DNA of 64,000 nt from Ceriagrion tenellum. Its lineage: Eukaryota; Arthropoda; Insecta; Odonata; Coenagrionidae. Each line of letters opens with the position of its first letter. The stretch's first letter is position 1. Location: contig OY720635.1 of the NCBI GenBank assembly GCA_963169105.1, positions 126,151,894 to 126,215,893 of the forward strand. Reading direction: 5' to 3'. Positions 36,081 to 47,310 of the stretch are shown here, piece by piece. Made by a program: the position numbers and the translations under genes. The notes below the pieces were generated by a model. The model had not been told where the DNA came from, did no database searches, and was given only the letters and a program-made list of their open reading frames with translations.

Positions 36081-38758
36081 GGATGTATGGCCATGTAGGA
36101 AGAATTAGCGATATTCTTTCGGGTTTTGAGTACCGGGAAGTGTGGTAATCGTACGATAAACAGCTCGTTGTGGTCTTGGGCAAGTAGAGAGTCAGATTTT
36201 TCGTTTGTGTTTTATAAAATTTATTTACGGTTTAAAATTATCTATTATTAAAATTAGAATTTTAGTTTATTTAATTTTATTTATAACAGGCGTTTATTTG
36301 AAGTGCATTCAGTGTCCAGTACGTCCGTTTTTAGAAGAAAGCTCGAAAATGTTTTTGCCTACCAGTCGAAATGATCGTTCTTCGTGAAGTATATTTATTT
36401 ATATCAGAAAACCGTATTCACGAAAATTTACCATTATTTCTCACGACGTTCATGCCGCGATCGGCATCCTCGACGTTGAATTTTTTTTCCATGCATGAAA
36501 CTTTTCATCTGATTTTAGTCCTACTCAGACTTGCAAATCGTACGTCCTGTCCGCCCTGATGTATTAATGGGCAATCTATTTTAGAAAGTTTTATTGATGG
36601 TTTTAGAATAAGAAAAAGAAAGTCATTAACTTAGAAAGGGAACTCTCGATTGTCTTGCATTCTCGGGCGGTCGTTTACAACTCGCCGTGCATAGCAAACG
36701 GGGGTTCGTGTACCCCCATTGTGATCCGTTCAATGGGATAAGGCTTGGCCGTGCCTCGAGGGGAAATCATGAACACTGCCGACCACTTTCCGTTCTCGTC
36801 ATAACAGAACGCTCATCGACAACTAGTTTTATTTCTCTATTTTCTCTCCGTCTCCAGTGCCGTTAATGTCATTTAAAATATTCTCTACTTTCACAATGTC
36901 TCGTACCCATCAATCTTTTCACTCGTTCTCCGGGTTTTGCATCGTTTCGATTTTCTGAAATTGCTTCTTAACTGGCAGACTCGAAGTAGAAGTCGTGAAT
37001 TTCTTCCAGTGGTCAGCCGCTAGAAGAAAATCATTGTGGGCGGCCAAGTCTTTTCACTATCACTTTTCATTGTCTTTGTGCAACCGGAAAATTCTATCTT
37101 ATTATCCTTTATTGGGACTTAATCTTCGGATGATAGTCAGTAAACAACTTTTGAAAATTTTTGAAGTTGATTCAGGCCTAACTTCGTTGAAACAAGTCAT
37201 ATTTTTAATGAAAACGATATCGAAAATATTTTCGCGCTTTAATTACTTACCGACCATGTTTTCAGCATATTGTTGACTTTGTAACCTTGAAAATTGCTAT
37301 GATTTGCTGAAATAGTGGTTGGTTGTGTTTTATTGTGTGTGATATTTAAATGAAGTACTATGCTAATCACTTTTATAAGAAATGTTAAATTATTTCGGAG
37401 ATTAGTGTGTATGATTTCTTGAATACTATTTCGGCTTCTTGGCCGTAAAAAACCGTTATTAATGTATATTAAGCTCTCTCGTTCTACAGTCATTGTAAGG
37501 TATTTTAGGTTTTTCATGCTATTATGTTTAATATTTTAATTGATTGCAGATGTGCTTTTCCGCTTAACATCTTGCTCACTACGTTTTTATGCGTCACATA
37601 TTTCGATATAAAAGTAGAATCGTCAAAACACTCAAATTAAATAGCCACTCCTAGCACTAATGGCTGATATAATCACTTTTATCAAAAAATGTTAATTTTT
37701 TTCGGAGATAAGTGTGTGTGATTTCTTGATCACTGCTTCGACTTCTTGCCGTTGAAAAGCTGTTATAATTGCTCTGTCGTTCTACAGTCATTTTGAGTTA
37801 TTAAAGGTCTTTATTGCTATCATTTTTAATATTATAATTGATTGCGGATGTGCTTTTCCGTTTAACATGTTGCTCACTACGTTGGTATGTGTCCCATATT
37901 TCGATATTAAGGTAGAATTGTCAAAACACTAAATTGAGATAGTCACTCGTAGCACTGATGGCTGATATAACCTAGTAGGTTGGCGTAAAAAGTATTGCTG
38001 TTAATTTGCGGAAGCTTGAAGCACCTATTCATCACGAGGTGCGTTACTTGAGAATTTTTTGTATCATCTCCCATTAGCGGCCGCTGCTTTTGTTTCGTGC
38101 TCATTCATTGCGGCAGGCTGAGCGTGGGAACCGCCGGAATTTTTTCTCTTTCGTAATTCTTATCAAATGTTACGTCTTGTTTTGGTAAAGGAGTCAAGGT
38201 TCTCCTTTTTCGTTCCTTACGTCTTCTTCCCATGTCCTTGAATCAACTGAGCTGCCTTTGTCCGAAACTGTGTTATGTGGGAAATATCCAGGTAGACGAA
38301 CAAACAGCAACTGCAATTATCCGTGTTTATGCAGCGAGTCAACGCTCTGCCCAAACGACAAGTTTGACCGAAAGCAATCCATTGTCAGAATAATGTCTTT
38401 TATCGAGAAGCTATCGGGCTCTTTCTTGCGTAAACGAAATAGCGTTGAGGAAACTTGTCTTGAACTTAGATCGATAGAATGCAATGCATATAAATAAATA
38501 TACTTCACGAAGAACGATCATTACGACTGCCAAGCAAAAGCGTTTTTGAGCTTTCTTCTAAAACCGGACGAGTTGGACAATGAATGTACTCTAAATAAAC
38601 GCCTTAGAAAATAGAATTAAAAAAAAAAACAAAAACGAAAAAGCTGACTCAGTGCTTGCCCAACACCGCAATGAGCTGTTTATTGTACGTGTACCACATT
38701 TCCCAGTAATCGAAACCCGAAAGAATATCGCTTATTCTTCCCACATGGCCATACATCC
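36081..38758. mobile_element. 2.7-kb element with long terminal inverted repeats
   Basis: Left arm 36081-36401 and right arm 38491-38758 are inverted repeats at roughly 85% identity. Both start GGATGTATGGCCATGT from outside and end CTTCGTGAAGTATATTTATT. The left arm has an extra ~55-bp AT-rich insertion (about 36227-36285). The 2.1-kb interior has no ORF above 93 codons and no transposase motif, so it is non-autonomous or long dead. It contains the 306-bp tandem repeat described separately. Target duplication not seen. Confidence 0.85.
37365..37968. repeat. 306-bp tandem duplication
   Basis: Unit 1 begins AATCACTTTTATAAG at 37365 and unit 2 begins AATCACTTTTATCAA at 37671; both end GGCTGATATAA/CTGATATAA. 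Identity is about 85% with small indels. Lies inside the long-TIR element. Confidence 0.9.
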
Positions 38759-39237
38759 ATTGGATATTTTTAGTTAAGATTAATCTTATGTTTCTCCTTC
38801 AAAACATGTAAATTTGTTTCCCAAAAGCGTATGGCCCTTGAAGTGGTACGGTGGTCCTGGTCTGCGTGTCATTTTAAATAAAAAAGCGACAAGGAAGTTT
38901 GTCGTATCTTTAGCAAAAACTCTTCTCAAAACCTTAATACATTGGGCTCTGTGAAATGAAATTTTCAAGTTAAACGTCTGCTGGACTTTCTTGCCACGGT
39001 CAGTTGGTTTTGGCGATTTCTCTTTTGTTTCGCCTCTGAGGAAATGGAATTATCTACCTTCCGCGTATTTTTTTCTTAATTTCATGTATACATCAATCAT
39101 TATTGGGTGTATGTTAGTGAAAAAGCTGTGCCGGGGAACTGATGAAAACGTGGCTTGGATGTCGTTTCTTATCTTGCGAGGGCTGAGGTTTGTCCTATAG
39201 ATATTTTAATGGAGAAATGTTTTGAGATATTGATATA
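38759..39237. other. no recognisable gene
   Basis: Nothing recognised. Confidence 0.5.
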
Positions 39238-39341
39238 CAGTAAAACTCCCTTTAACGACCACTCATATTAAGCGACCACCCCCTTCAAAGACCATTTTTT
39301 GCAGGGGAACCATCGGTGGTCCATTAATTCAGGTTTCACTG
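39238..39341. mobile_element. pogo/Tc1-type mini-element
   Basis: 104 bp, starts CAGTAAAACTCCC and ends GGTTTCACTG, flanked by TA on both sides (39236-39237 and 39342-39343). The CAGT(G/A)AAAC...GACCAC ends and TA duplication are typical of pogo-like Tc1/mariner non-autonomous elements. No coding capacity. Confidence 0.85.
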
Positions 39342-39511
39342 TATGTGCACATCAAATTGATATGCTTTGAAATTTCCCAGGAGCAACTAAATTATGAATA
39401 AATAAACGCCATCTGTGTAGCTTTTAAGTAAACCGTCGCTTTAAGAGTTTTTTCCATTTTTTTTCAAATCAGCCTTTTCATTGGCATAATACTCTTAGCA
39501 AATTTTCCCCT

Positions 39512-39593
39512 GTCGAACGACCACCCCTCTTGACGACCTTTTTCCTGCGGAACTGACGGTGGTCGCTTAATACAGGTTTCATTATGGTAACTG
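39512..39593. mobile_element. second, decayed pogo-like end
   Basis: Contains GAACGACCACCCC, GACGACC and GGTGGTCGCTTAATACAGG then TTTCATTA, similar in order to the element at 39238. The outer left end is missing or mutated. Confidence 0.55.
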
Positions 39594-39945
39594 TTGCGAT
39601 GGAGCGTTGTCTCGCGAATTCTGTCCACCATGTGGGCATCCTCTTTCAAATTTGATTCCCTCGAGTAGGCGTTGCGTTTTCTTGTTGTATTGTTAGAACT
39701 TCGCCTTGCTATTGGCGCTAAGTGAGATTGATAAGTGATATGAACGTACTTCAACGTCAGTCAAACTTAACTGGGTATAATCGACGTAGCCGTGGAGTAA
39801 CTACCGTCCGACAAATTCAATTAATATATGAGCGTTATTATTGGTGAATAGTTCTGGTTCCAATGGCATAAAGAAGTATGTGAAATTAGTGTGTCCTCCG
39901 CTTAGGTTTTGAGCGCCCTTCTGAAGAATATAAACGACAACCTTT
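39594..39945. other. no recognisable gene
   Basis: Nothing recognised. Confidence 0.5.
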
Positions 39946-39963
39946 CTAATGGAAACACCGAGA

Positions 39964-40170
39964 GGAAAAAGGATTTCTTGGACCGGGAGTCAAACCACGG
40001 GCTTGCTTTACGGTCGGGTGCGCAATCGCTCGCTCCGAAGGTTTTCCGAGTATCGAATTGTCATTCTTCCTGGAAGTTATGGGAAAATTTTGGTAGCGTT
40101 GCAGACGGCACATCCACCCGCTAAGCCAAAGGTCCTGAGTTCGATACCCGAACCAGGAAGACATTTTTTC
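39964..40170. mobile_element. opposed tRNA-like modules
   Basis: A minus-strand module (about 39975-40040) has B box GTGGTTTGACTCCC. A plus-strand module (about 40066-40163) has B box GAGTTCGATACCC and acceptor-like ends CTTCCTGG...CCAGGAAG followed by ACATTTTTTC. Arrangement resembles the other paired tRNA-like foldbacks at 35.6 and 60.4 kb. Confidence 0.55.
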
Positions 40171-41002
40171 TAAGGAATTTCCGATGCATTCTTTACTGCT
40201 CATCGGCGCGTAGTAGTGATCATATCTTCTCGTGTGCTTCATCTTTTGATATCATCATATAATGGTAATGGCTTTTGATACCATCGATCTTATCCTGTAT
40301 AATCATTTCGATCCCATTTGCACGATATATCTGTCTTCTCAAAGCCTCCACTTCCCCAGTTTTTTTAGTTATTAGGTCACCGTACTTTGTTCCCGTAACC
40401 AAAAGCTCCCTCACCTCTCACAAGTTTCTATAACTTTGTGAGTTTTGTGTTTTCGTGTGAATTCAGCTGCGCTGTGCAAGGATTCCCTCAACGACATATC
40501 AAATGCATTGCATAATTCATCTTCAGGAAAATTCTGAATCGACTTGCTCGGAAAAATTCTGCCTTTATGCGAGGCTCGCTCTAGGTGGTTTCCGCACCGT
40601 CGCGTTTTGGGCTCCAATCAATGATTCTCCTCTGTCCTGTTCCAGAAAAAAGTCGTTTCCCGGTTAGCTGCTAGTGGGTAACCATCTGTTAGTTTGAGGT
40701 TTTGTGGTTCTTTTGCCGTCTTTGTAGATATTCTAATCCATTGACGGAAATTGCCTTTTTCTCGTACGCATATTTTGGTGATGCCCCCGATGATTCTGTG
40801 ATCCCCCTGTGGAAATGCGTACCCGGCGCTGCCGATGTTAGGGCGCGCTTGTTCTCATCTCTTCTTCGGAGTTCGTTACAGACCGCCATAGCTCAATTTC
40901 AGCCAGTGCTTTTTTCAGACCTGAAGATGGGTGCTGCCATGTACTTAAAACGGCGTCTTGGAAACCCTGGTTCTCTGCAGCGAAAATCCATTGAAAACTC
41001 TG
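40171..41002. other. no recognisable gene
   Basis: Opposed ORFs of 66 and 135 codons overlap at 40.69-41.11 kb; the longer one runs into the MITE and is judged spurious. Confidence 0.5.
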
Positions 41003-41566
41003 AAGGTAGTTTGAGCGAGATAGTTCCTAGTCATAATGGAGACCATATTCGAATAATACGTTTCTATTTCATCAGCAGAAGGAAGCATGAACAAAATATG
41101 GCATTATAAATGGTGCAATAATATACTTTTATATGACTGAAATACTAAATTATTTAATAAAAATATCTTCATAAGTCTTTAATTTGACTCCTTTTTTCAC
41201 GCGCGACGTTTAAAAATCATTCACAACGGAAGGTAATTTTGCGTTCCTGAGAAAATTACTGCGGTTATAATATGATCAAGTTTCTAAAATAGTCGAGGAA
41301 ACATGCAAACTGCATAATTTTTTGACGAGATCCGGGTGTTAGAAATTTCTCGTTTTTTAATTAGGTCTCTTTGGAGTGCATACACGAAGCATTTCCTATG
41401 TAAAAGGGCTGGAATTCTATGTCGAAAATCTCGGAAAGTAGAGAGGAAGGAGAGAGTGTATGGGTTGATGTTTTTGTACCTTTGGAAGGGTGGAATATTA
41501 TTCTTAAAATGAGACCAAATTCATTGATTTATAATTGAAATGATATTTTGCTCAAACCACCTTAAC
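41003..41566 (+). mobile_element. MITE family 2, copy B
   Basis: Full-length relative of 3685-4249: starts AAGGTAGTTTGAGCGAGATA and ends GCTCAAACCACCTTAA, the termini being inverted repeats. Interior landmarks (TTCACAACGGAAGG, TTTTTTGACGAGATC, CTCGGAAAGTA) are collinear. About 70% identity by eye. Confidence 0.8.
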
Positions 41567-41786
41567 TTACGTCTGAGCGACGCTGTGAAAGCCTGCATAT
41601 GGTTATTATTTCTCTCTCTCTCCCTTCTCTAAGACATCCCTTTTGTTACGATCTTCTAATGCCCAGCTGTCAACAGTTATCTTCTCCATCCATTTCTGTT
41701 TTCTGAGAATTTTCCTAGCCTCGACGCCCACTTTTCTTCCAACTTGCCCTAAAGTTGTTGATTTACACTCTCACTACCCTCTTCAA

Positions 41787-42085
41787 CGGACAAAAAAAGA
41801 AATGATGAAGTGTATAGAAGAGTAGAAGAGGAAAGGACCATATGGAACACCATGCAGAAGAACGAGGTGGATTGGGCACACCTTAAGGGACAATTGGTTT
41901 GTGAGAAACATAATCGAAGGTAAAATAGAGGGAAAAGTCCCCAGAGGAAGACCCAGGGATAAGTTCATGGACCAAATAAAGAGGAAAGTACATAGGAAGA
42001 GATACCAGGAGGTAAGGGAACTAGCATTTGATAGGGAAGGGTGGAGGGTTGCAGTCGACCGATCTTAGGATTGAACGACCAATGA
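41787..42085 (+). pseudogene. RTE-like LINE 3' end, truncated and frameshifted
   Basis: Reads RNDEVYRRVEEERTIWNTMQ. A frameshift near 41865 follows, then RWIGHTLRDNWFVRNIIEGK, KVPRGRPRDKFMDQIKRKVH, ELAFDREGWRVAVDRS and a stop at 42066. This is the reverse transcriptase C-terminus of the same family as the 12.8-13.3 kb copy. The 3' tail is CCAATGATGAT, typical of RTE elements. Homology begins abruptly at about 41785, a normal 5' truncation. Confidence 0.88.
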
Positions 42086-42950
42086 TGATACCCTCTGCAC
42101 TCTTTCATTTCTCTCCATAACCAGGTCGTAAATCTCCGAAAACTCTTCAAGTTGGCGCTCATCCTTTCAGCATAATTGCGAGACGAATTTTTATGAATCA
42201 TTCAGCACAGCGCTCAATATTAATGCCTTCAAGTCCAATGCCGAATTCCGTCTCTCTCCGTAATTCCCTTTACTCTGGTTTTAATTGATAGTTCCGTTTT
42301 GAGATGAGTGCAAGTATGAAAATTTCTCGCGTTCTGTGGAATGTGCGGATAACGAGGAGTGAAAGTACGTTTGCGAGATAGGGGAAAAAAATGAAAACTG
42401 TCGGATCCTTCTGTTTAATTTTCATGTCTCCACGGATGACCAGTTTCGAATGGTGACTGGTTTGACTCGTCACTTCCTCCGCAAGCTGGCAGTAAGAGTG
42501 GAGAGATCATCCACAGGCTCGAGAAACTTTTTATGGTGAAAAGGTTAAATTTTGCTCTCGATTTTTTTTACGGCTGCTGATTCATTCAGAGAACCGCCCT
42601 CTGTAATGGCGCCATCGCTTCCTGCCAGTTTTTTGTTTAACTATCACGATTGTCGTGAGTGGTTATCTTCTTGAGGTAGGAGTCTGACCGTATGAAAAAC
42701 TTTAATCTAGTATTTGCAAGTAGCTGTCAATATGTTTCGCTTTTGAGGCACCAGAAGGAATGGATGTGGTCTTTAAAAATGAATATTTGTTTGTTCGTCT
42801 TTATGCGTTCCAATACCATTCATCAGGTTACGGTGAAACTTTGGTGAGTTGTGCGCGCAACCGCGAAGGTTTCTGAAGTATTATATCAATTACAATCGGT
42901 GAAGCGCGAGTCGTTTCAACAAATGAGTGTTGGCACGCGAGCTTCTCGAA
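42086..42950. other. no gene; weak hammerhead-like motif at 42432-42475
   Basis: Minus strand here reads GTGACGA, GAAAC, TG, GTC with possible outer pairing (CGGA with TCCG and TCTCCAC with GTGGAGA), but stem II is poor. Otherwise nothing recognised. Confidence 0.3.
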
Positions 42951-43085
42951 CAAGCGAGGAACGACAAGCGAGGAACGACAAGCAAGCAACGAAGCAGATC
43001 GTTTACGAGTTGCTCAATCACGGGTATCAGAATCGTATCAGTGAGTCGTAATATCTCGTGCATCAGAATCATATCAGTGAGACAT
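42951..43085. repeat. short tandem duplications
   Basis: GCGAGGAACGACAA occurs twice back to back (about 42955-42982). ATCAGAATCRTATCAGTGAG occurs twice at 43024 and 43061. Small local duplications of no known family. Confidence 0.8.
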
Positions 43086-45614
43086 GATTTGTGTTAATAG
43101 GTACGTAATTTATTTGTACGGAGAATATGATTTGGTGCAGTGGTCTCTTTGTTTGCTTTTTTTTAAATTCTTGCATTCGATTTTCGTCGATGCTTCGCTT
43201 TTTCCTAATATTGGATTTTTAAACTTGAAAATCTTAAATTTTTGCACTACTTCAACAATAGAATATTTTATTTACTTGGAAACCGCAGAATAAGCTTGGA
43301 ATGGAAATTCGTGCCAGGCTCGTACCTTCATTTGTACGGTACGAATTCCTGTGTAGGTACGGTAAATTCATTGGACTGGGTCTCAAATTCGTTTGTGTCT
43401 GCTTTGCATCTATGTGCCTACTTAGAAAGAAAAAGAGGCATAGCAACGCATGTCGGGCACAGCGACTCATTTATTAAATATTTTATTCTTGAAGAGTTAC
43501 GCGTACTTATCTTGTTTGGATTTCGATTTTGGGGTTGTATAATTGTGTGTACTTGGGTGCAGTTTTTGTGTGGCATATTTGTTTTTTTATATTTTTGTTT
43601 AAGGGTGACGATGCAAAAATCTCTTTTAGCGAGTTCTCTAAACAACTGGATGACTTTGATCGCTAATGTAGATTCTGTTGTCATTGTCAAAACTTTTTAT
43701 TTCGATTTTTGTATGCGAATCACGCTGCGATGCTTGCGGTGGAAAATTATTCATTTTCAGATTTTCTCTTCTCGCAAAAAGTGTTACTTTTTGGAAATTT
43801 TATTCAGCAAGTCCGTTAAGTTTGCTGTGAGAAAGAGTATAGTGTAACGACGTCAGTTAGGTTTTTCTTCTTCAGAACGGTGGAGATTAATATGAGGGCG
43901 GTTGGTCAGAAAAGAGAAGAACTGGTGGAGGAGAATGCGTTCTCGACTTTAGAGAGAGAAACTAAAAGAAGCTTAGAAGATATTTAATCTTAGGGAAATG
44001 GAGTTTTTTCCCGTGGAGCCAGAGATGACCTACCAGTACGTTTAGATGGGACCTCTCCAAAAACCTGCCAATGGGCTAGTAGGTGCGTACGTAACGAATG
44101 TAACTCGCGGTGTATTTAACATTACTCTGTTGTTTCGTCCATGGGAAGGTATTGAATGGTGTCAATAAGCAATTCAGGAAATTTTTCTAGAATCTCTGAA
44201 GTGCAGAATTTCGGAACGGGAAAAACTACTTTTCTTATCGTGAAAAGCGCCGGTGGAAAAAAATATAGGTGAATTCTTCGATGGTGGACGATTGTGGGTT
44301 GCGATCGTCCACCAGCTGCCGCTGTTGAGAGCAAAAGGATTGGGACGGCGCTCTTAACGGGAGTACGGAGCGGCAGTCGAGTGGTCGGGATGATTTGAAG
44401 GTGGCATTACCCTTGAACGGTGTCTGTATGGATGCATAAAGCGAGATATCGATAGGTCGCTTTACATGGATACCTGCAGGACATTGTTCTTTTCAATATT
44501 TACGTCGGGTTTTTTCATAAAAAAATAAATGACGGGTATAAAAATAAAATTTAGGATCCCCGTAAATGGCTAAATTGCGTTCGTACCAGTTTGAGTCCTG
44601 CAGACACTTGTTGATTTTATAAATTTGTATAAATTATATTGTATTTGTATATTTGTATAAATTATGTGTATAAAATAAATTATATTTGTATAAATTGAAT
44701 GCATATTGGCGTCGTGAAAGTGTATCAATTAGTAATTCTCATAGGTCAACACTTCAACTATCTTACCTTTGTGTTCTCTTTGACATTAGATAAATTTACA
44801 GATGCAAATAAATATTTAGATATTTAGCAATTAGTTCTCCTTCTACTAATTTATTCGTCGTTAACATTTTTATTTTTATTATCTACGTTTATCATTACAT
44901 TATTATTTATTTATTTTACATACATTTTTAATCCTCAATCTCAGACATGTGATCAGGATATTAGTGGATGCGTTGTGATTTCATCGTGGAATCGATATGC
45001 TACTCGCGGACAAAATAGAAGCTTGTCTAATTCACTTGCGAGTGGGAACCCTGGTCGATTACTACCGACACCAAACCCTAATGTCGTATAAGTCTGCGCT
45101 GACCCGTCGAAGTACTGCTAGCAAGCGAATTCTACAGCTGCTGTCATATCCGCCTTCTTCCGCAGCGTAAAGTTACCTTCTCATTCGTGTAAAGCCGACT
45201 TTACTTTCGTGGGATGAGCCGAGCACAGAGGGCTGACTCGGGGAGCGCCTTCCCGCTTCGCCTTCCCGCTCGCTGGACCCGAGAATGGAGAGGAGGGTGG
45301 ACCCGTTATCATCGACCGACTGTTGTCCGCCCACCCACACGACTCTCACAAGAGGTTCGTTCCGCACCGCCTCACCTCCTCCACGGACTCTCGCCCTCCC
45401 CACAGCCTTTATTCGGTCTATCGTCCTCCGTGCTCTCCCTGCCCGTCCCTCCAGCCTCCCACCTCTAAATGGACCCTGCCAACCTCCTCGGATGACTTGG
45501 AACCATCCATGGTGTGGAGCCGTTGGAAGGGGTTGCTCGAATACTCACTCATTCATTTGAATACTCAATAAACTTAATGGTTGAAGGCGTAACTTTGTGG
45601 AATGACTCTACAGA
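43086..45614. other. no confident gene
   Basis: Holds the longest ORF of the window (43242-43847 +, 201 codons), rich in Phe, Leu, Cys and Trp and with no recognisable domain or credible start context; I treat it as chance. AT-rich low-complexity TTGTATAAATTA repeats lie at 44.62-44.70 kb and a CpG-rich patch at 45.13-45.48 kb with three overlapping ORFs. Confidence 0.4.
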
Positions 45615-45761
45615 CATGACGGAAAAGAAAAATCTCTTAGTATATTCCACACTTAAAACTTTTATTCCTGACCCAGGTTTCGATTGCCTCGCAATCATTT
45701 TCAAAGGTACATAATCTAATAAAGTGTGGAAAATACTGAGAGATTTTTCTTTTTCGTCATG
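45615..45761 (-). mobile_element. foldback element with hammerhead-like apex
   Basis: Arms 45615-45654 and 45722-45761 are inverted repeats of 40 bp with few mismatches (CATGACGGAAAAG against CTTTTTCGTCATG). The apex on the minus strand holds the core described separately. No ORF belongs to it. Confidence 0.88.
45667..45707 (-). ncRNA. hammerhead-ribozyme-like core (candidate)
   Basis: Minus strand from 45707: CCT, TTGAAAA (two changes from CTGANGA), T, stem GATTGC / loop GAG / GCAATC (6 bp perfect), GAAAC, CTGG, GTC, AGG. CCT and AGG pair as stem I. The altered conserved box suggests a decayed copy even though all stems remain. Confidence 0.4.
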
Positions 45762-45819
45762 TTTGAATACTCAATGTTATCCAACTAATTTAGATATCTA
45801 AATCCTCTTCCACTGTCTA

Positions 45820-46383
45820 TAGAGGTTTGGGTGTTTGGAGGAGTTCGCGATAATTAAGGTACACTGCGGCATTGAGGACAGATGTATAGGCTAGTTAGGG
45901 AAGGGATTCTTGGGTAACGGAGAAATATTATGGAGAAACATGGCGTCAGCTTTAACTTTTTTTTTTTGCTTGCCGGACGATTTTGTTGGCCCGAATGTCC
46001 CCGGAATCCCGATAGGCTGCTGAGCCTGTCATCAGGTTTTCCAGTGACCGGACCAACAGAACTTTACACACATCCATGCCCTGGGTGGTGAAAAACCCAC
46101 TCAGGCGGGACTCGAACCCGCGACCCTCGGTTTAGCTGGTGAGGACTTTATCCCGCCGCCACCGGGGCCTTAGTTAAACTTAGTTAAGGAAGGGAGCTCT
46201 CTAGGAAAGGTGTCACATTTTACTTCTTGTCCGACGGACGAGATACTGCTTTTGAAGCGCCCTTCGCGTGGAACTCAAATAGGGATTTGGACCCCTCTAG
46301 AAAATTCCGCCATTTCCGGAGCTCGAACCCCAACCCTCCAGTTGGGAAGCTCGCATTTCAGCCATCCATCCCAATGACCCGAT
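45820..46383 (-). mobile_element. tRNA-derived SINE family B, copy 2 (interrupted)
   Basis: Relative of 32225-32538. The head lies at 46300-46383 (minus: ATCGGGTCATTGGGATGG, B box GGGGTTCGAGCTCC) and the body end lies at 45820-45956. A second SINE (45957-46169) is inserted between them. Aligning the flanks of the insert with copy 1 restores one continuous element. Confidence 0.7.
45957..46169 (-). mobile_element. tRNA-derived SINE family A, copy 1
   Basis: Minus strand: starts GGCCCCGGTGGCGGCGGG (tRNA-like head), B box GCGGGTTCGAGTCCCGC, a body with CACCCAGGGCATGGATGT, and a terminal A-run after AAGC. A second copy lies at 55893-56102 (about 92% identical). Compact, GC-rich head and poly(A) tail mark a LINE-mobilised pol III SINE. 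Confidence 0.92.
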
Positions 46384-47068
46384 TTGATACAGTGAATATA
46401 TTTTATTATTCCTCATCCCTATATATCCTCTAACTTCCCTCAAATCAGTTATTTCTGCAAGAGAGTATGGGCAAGCGCCCGAGATCCAATCACGTGAGGA
46501 CTAACCCCACCACCAGCGAAATGGACAATCGCGGGGAAAGACGGGATTTATCCTACATATATTGTACTGTATACTCTTTCAAGGTCCTGGCATATCATTT
46601 TCTCAGAGGGTACCATGTTAAGCTGATTACGCGTTATTTATGTATCCTTGCTTCTGAACATTCGTTCTGAAGTCCAAATAGGAAGGAAAATGGAAATGCC
46701 CAGTGAGGAAGACAAAGACACCGAAAATATGGACCAAATGAAGAGGGATATCGGGATTACTCACTCTTGTGGTTTTGTAGTTCCTCTGCGAAATTTATCT
46801 CACGGTTATTTATTTGATTTCACAGGATTTGAGCGCTCCGATTTAGACTTGGAAATAGATTTTGTTTACCTTTGAAGTTTAAGGACTTCATTTCACACTT
46901 GCAACAATGATGCGTTATAACGCTAAACGCCTAAAACGTCCCAAGCCAGCTTAGTGCCTCGATGCTAGAGCAAGGGGGGGGTACTTGGGATTTTTTAAAT
47001 TCAGGGTGCCAGATAATTTTGGAAAATTTAGTCTACAGGACTCTACGGGTGATAAAAGGACAAATGTG
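46384..47068. other. no recognisable gene
   Basis: ORFs of 67-75 codons only. Nothing recognised. Confidence 0.5.
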
Positions 47069-47310
47069 GACCCCAGAAGTCAAGGGGTCTAAGTGACATT
47101 TTTGAAAAAAATATGTTAGGTACAGGAATGGGATGTGAAAATATTTATCTTTTAGGTGGTAAAGGGATCCAAGTGATTTTCATGACAGGTGCTGCTATCT
47201 AGGGTAATGCTTCTTAACTACTTAGTGGGTTGTACCAAACATTTTCAACTTTAACTTAAGTTTTCTCTTAACAATGGTTTTGTTACTTAGACCCCTTGAC
47301 TTCTGGGGTC
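47069..47310. mobile_element. short TIR element
   Basis: Termini 47069-47097 (GACCCCAGAAGTCAAGGG...) and 47282-47310 are reverse complements at 28 of 29 positions. The 184-bp interior is unique here and has no ORF. Probable MITE; no target duplication recognised. Confidence 0.8.

Noticed and set aside
43242..43847. Longest ORF (201 codons, plus)
   Set aside because: Composition is rich in Phe, Cys, Trp and Ile as expected from random AT/T-rich DNA. It has no domain, no partner exon signals, and shorter ORFs overlap it on the other strand.
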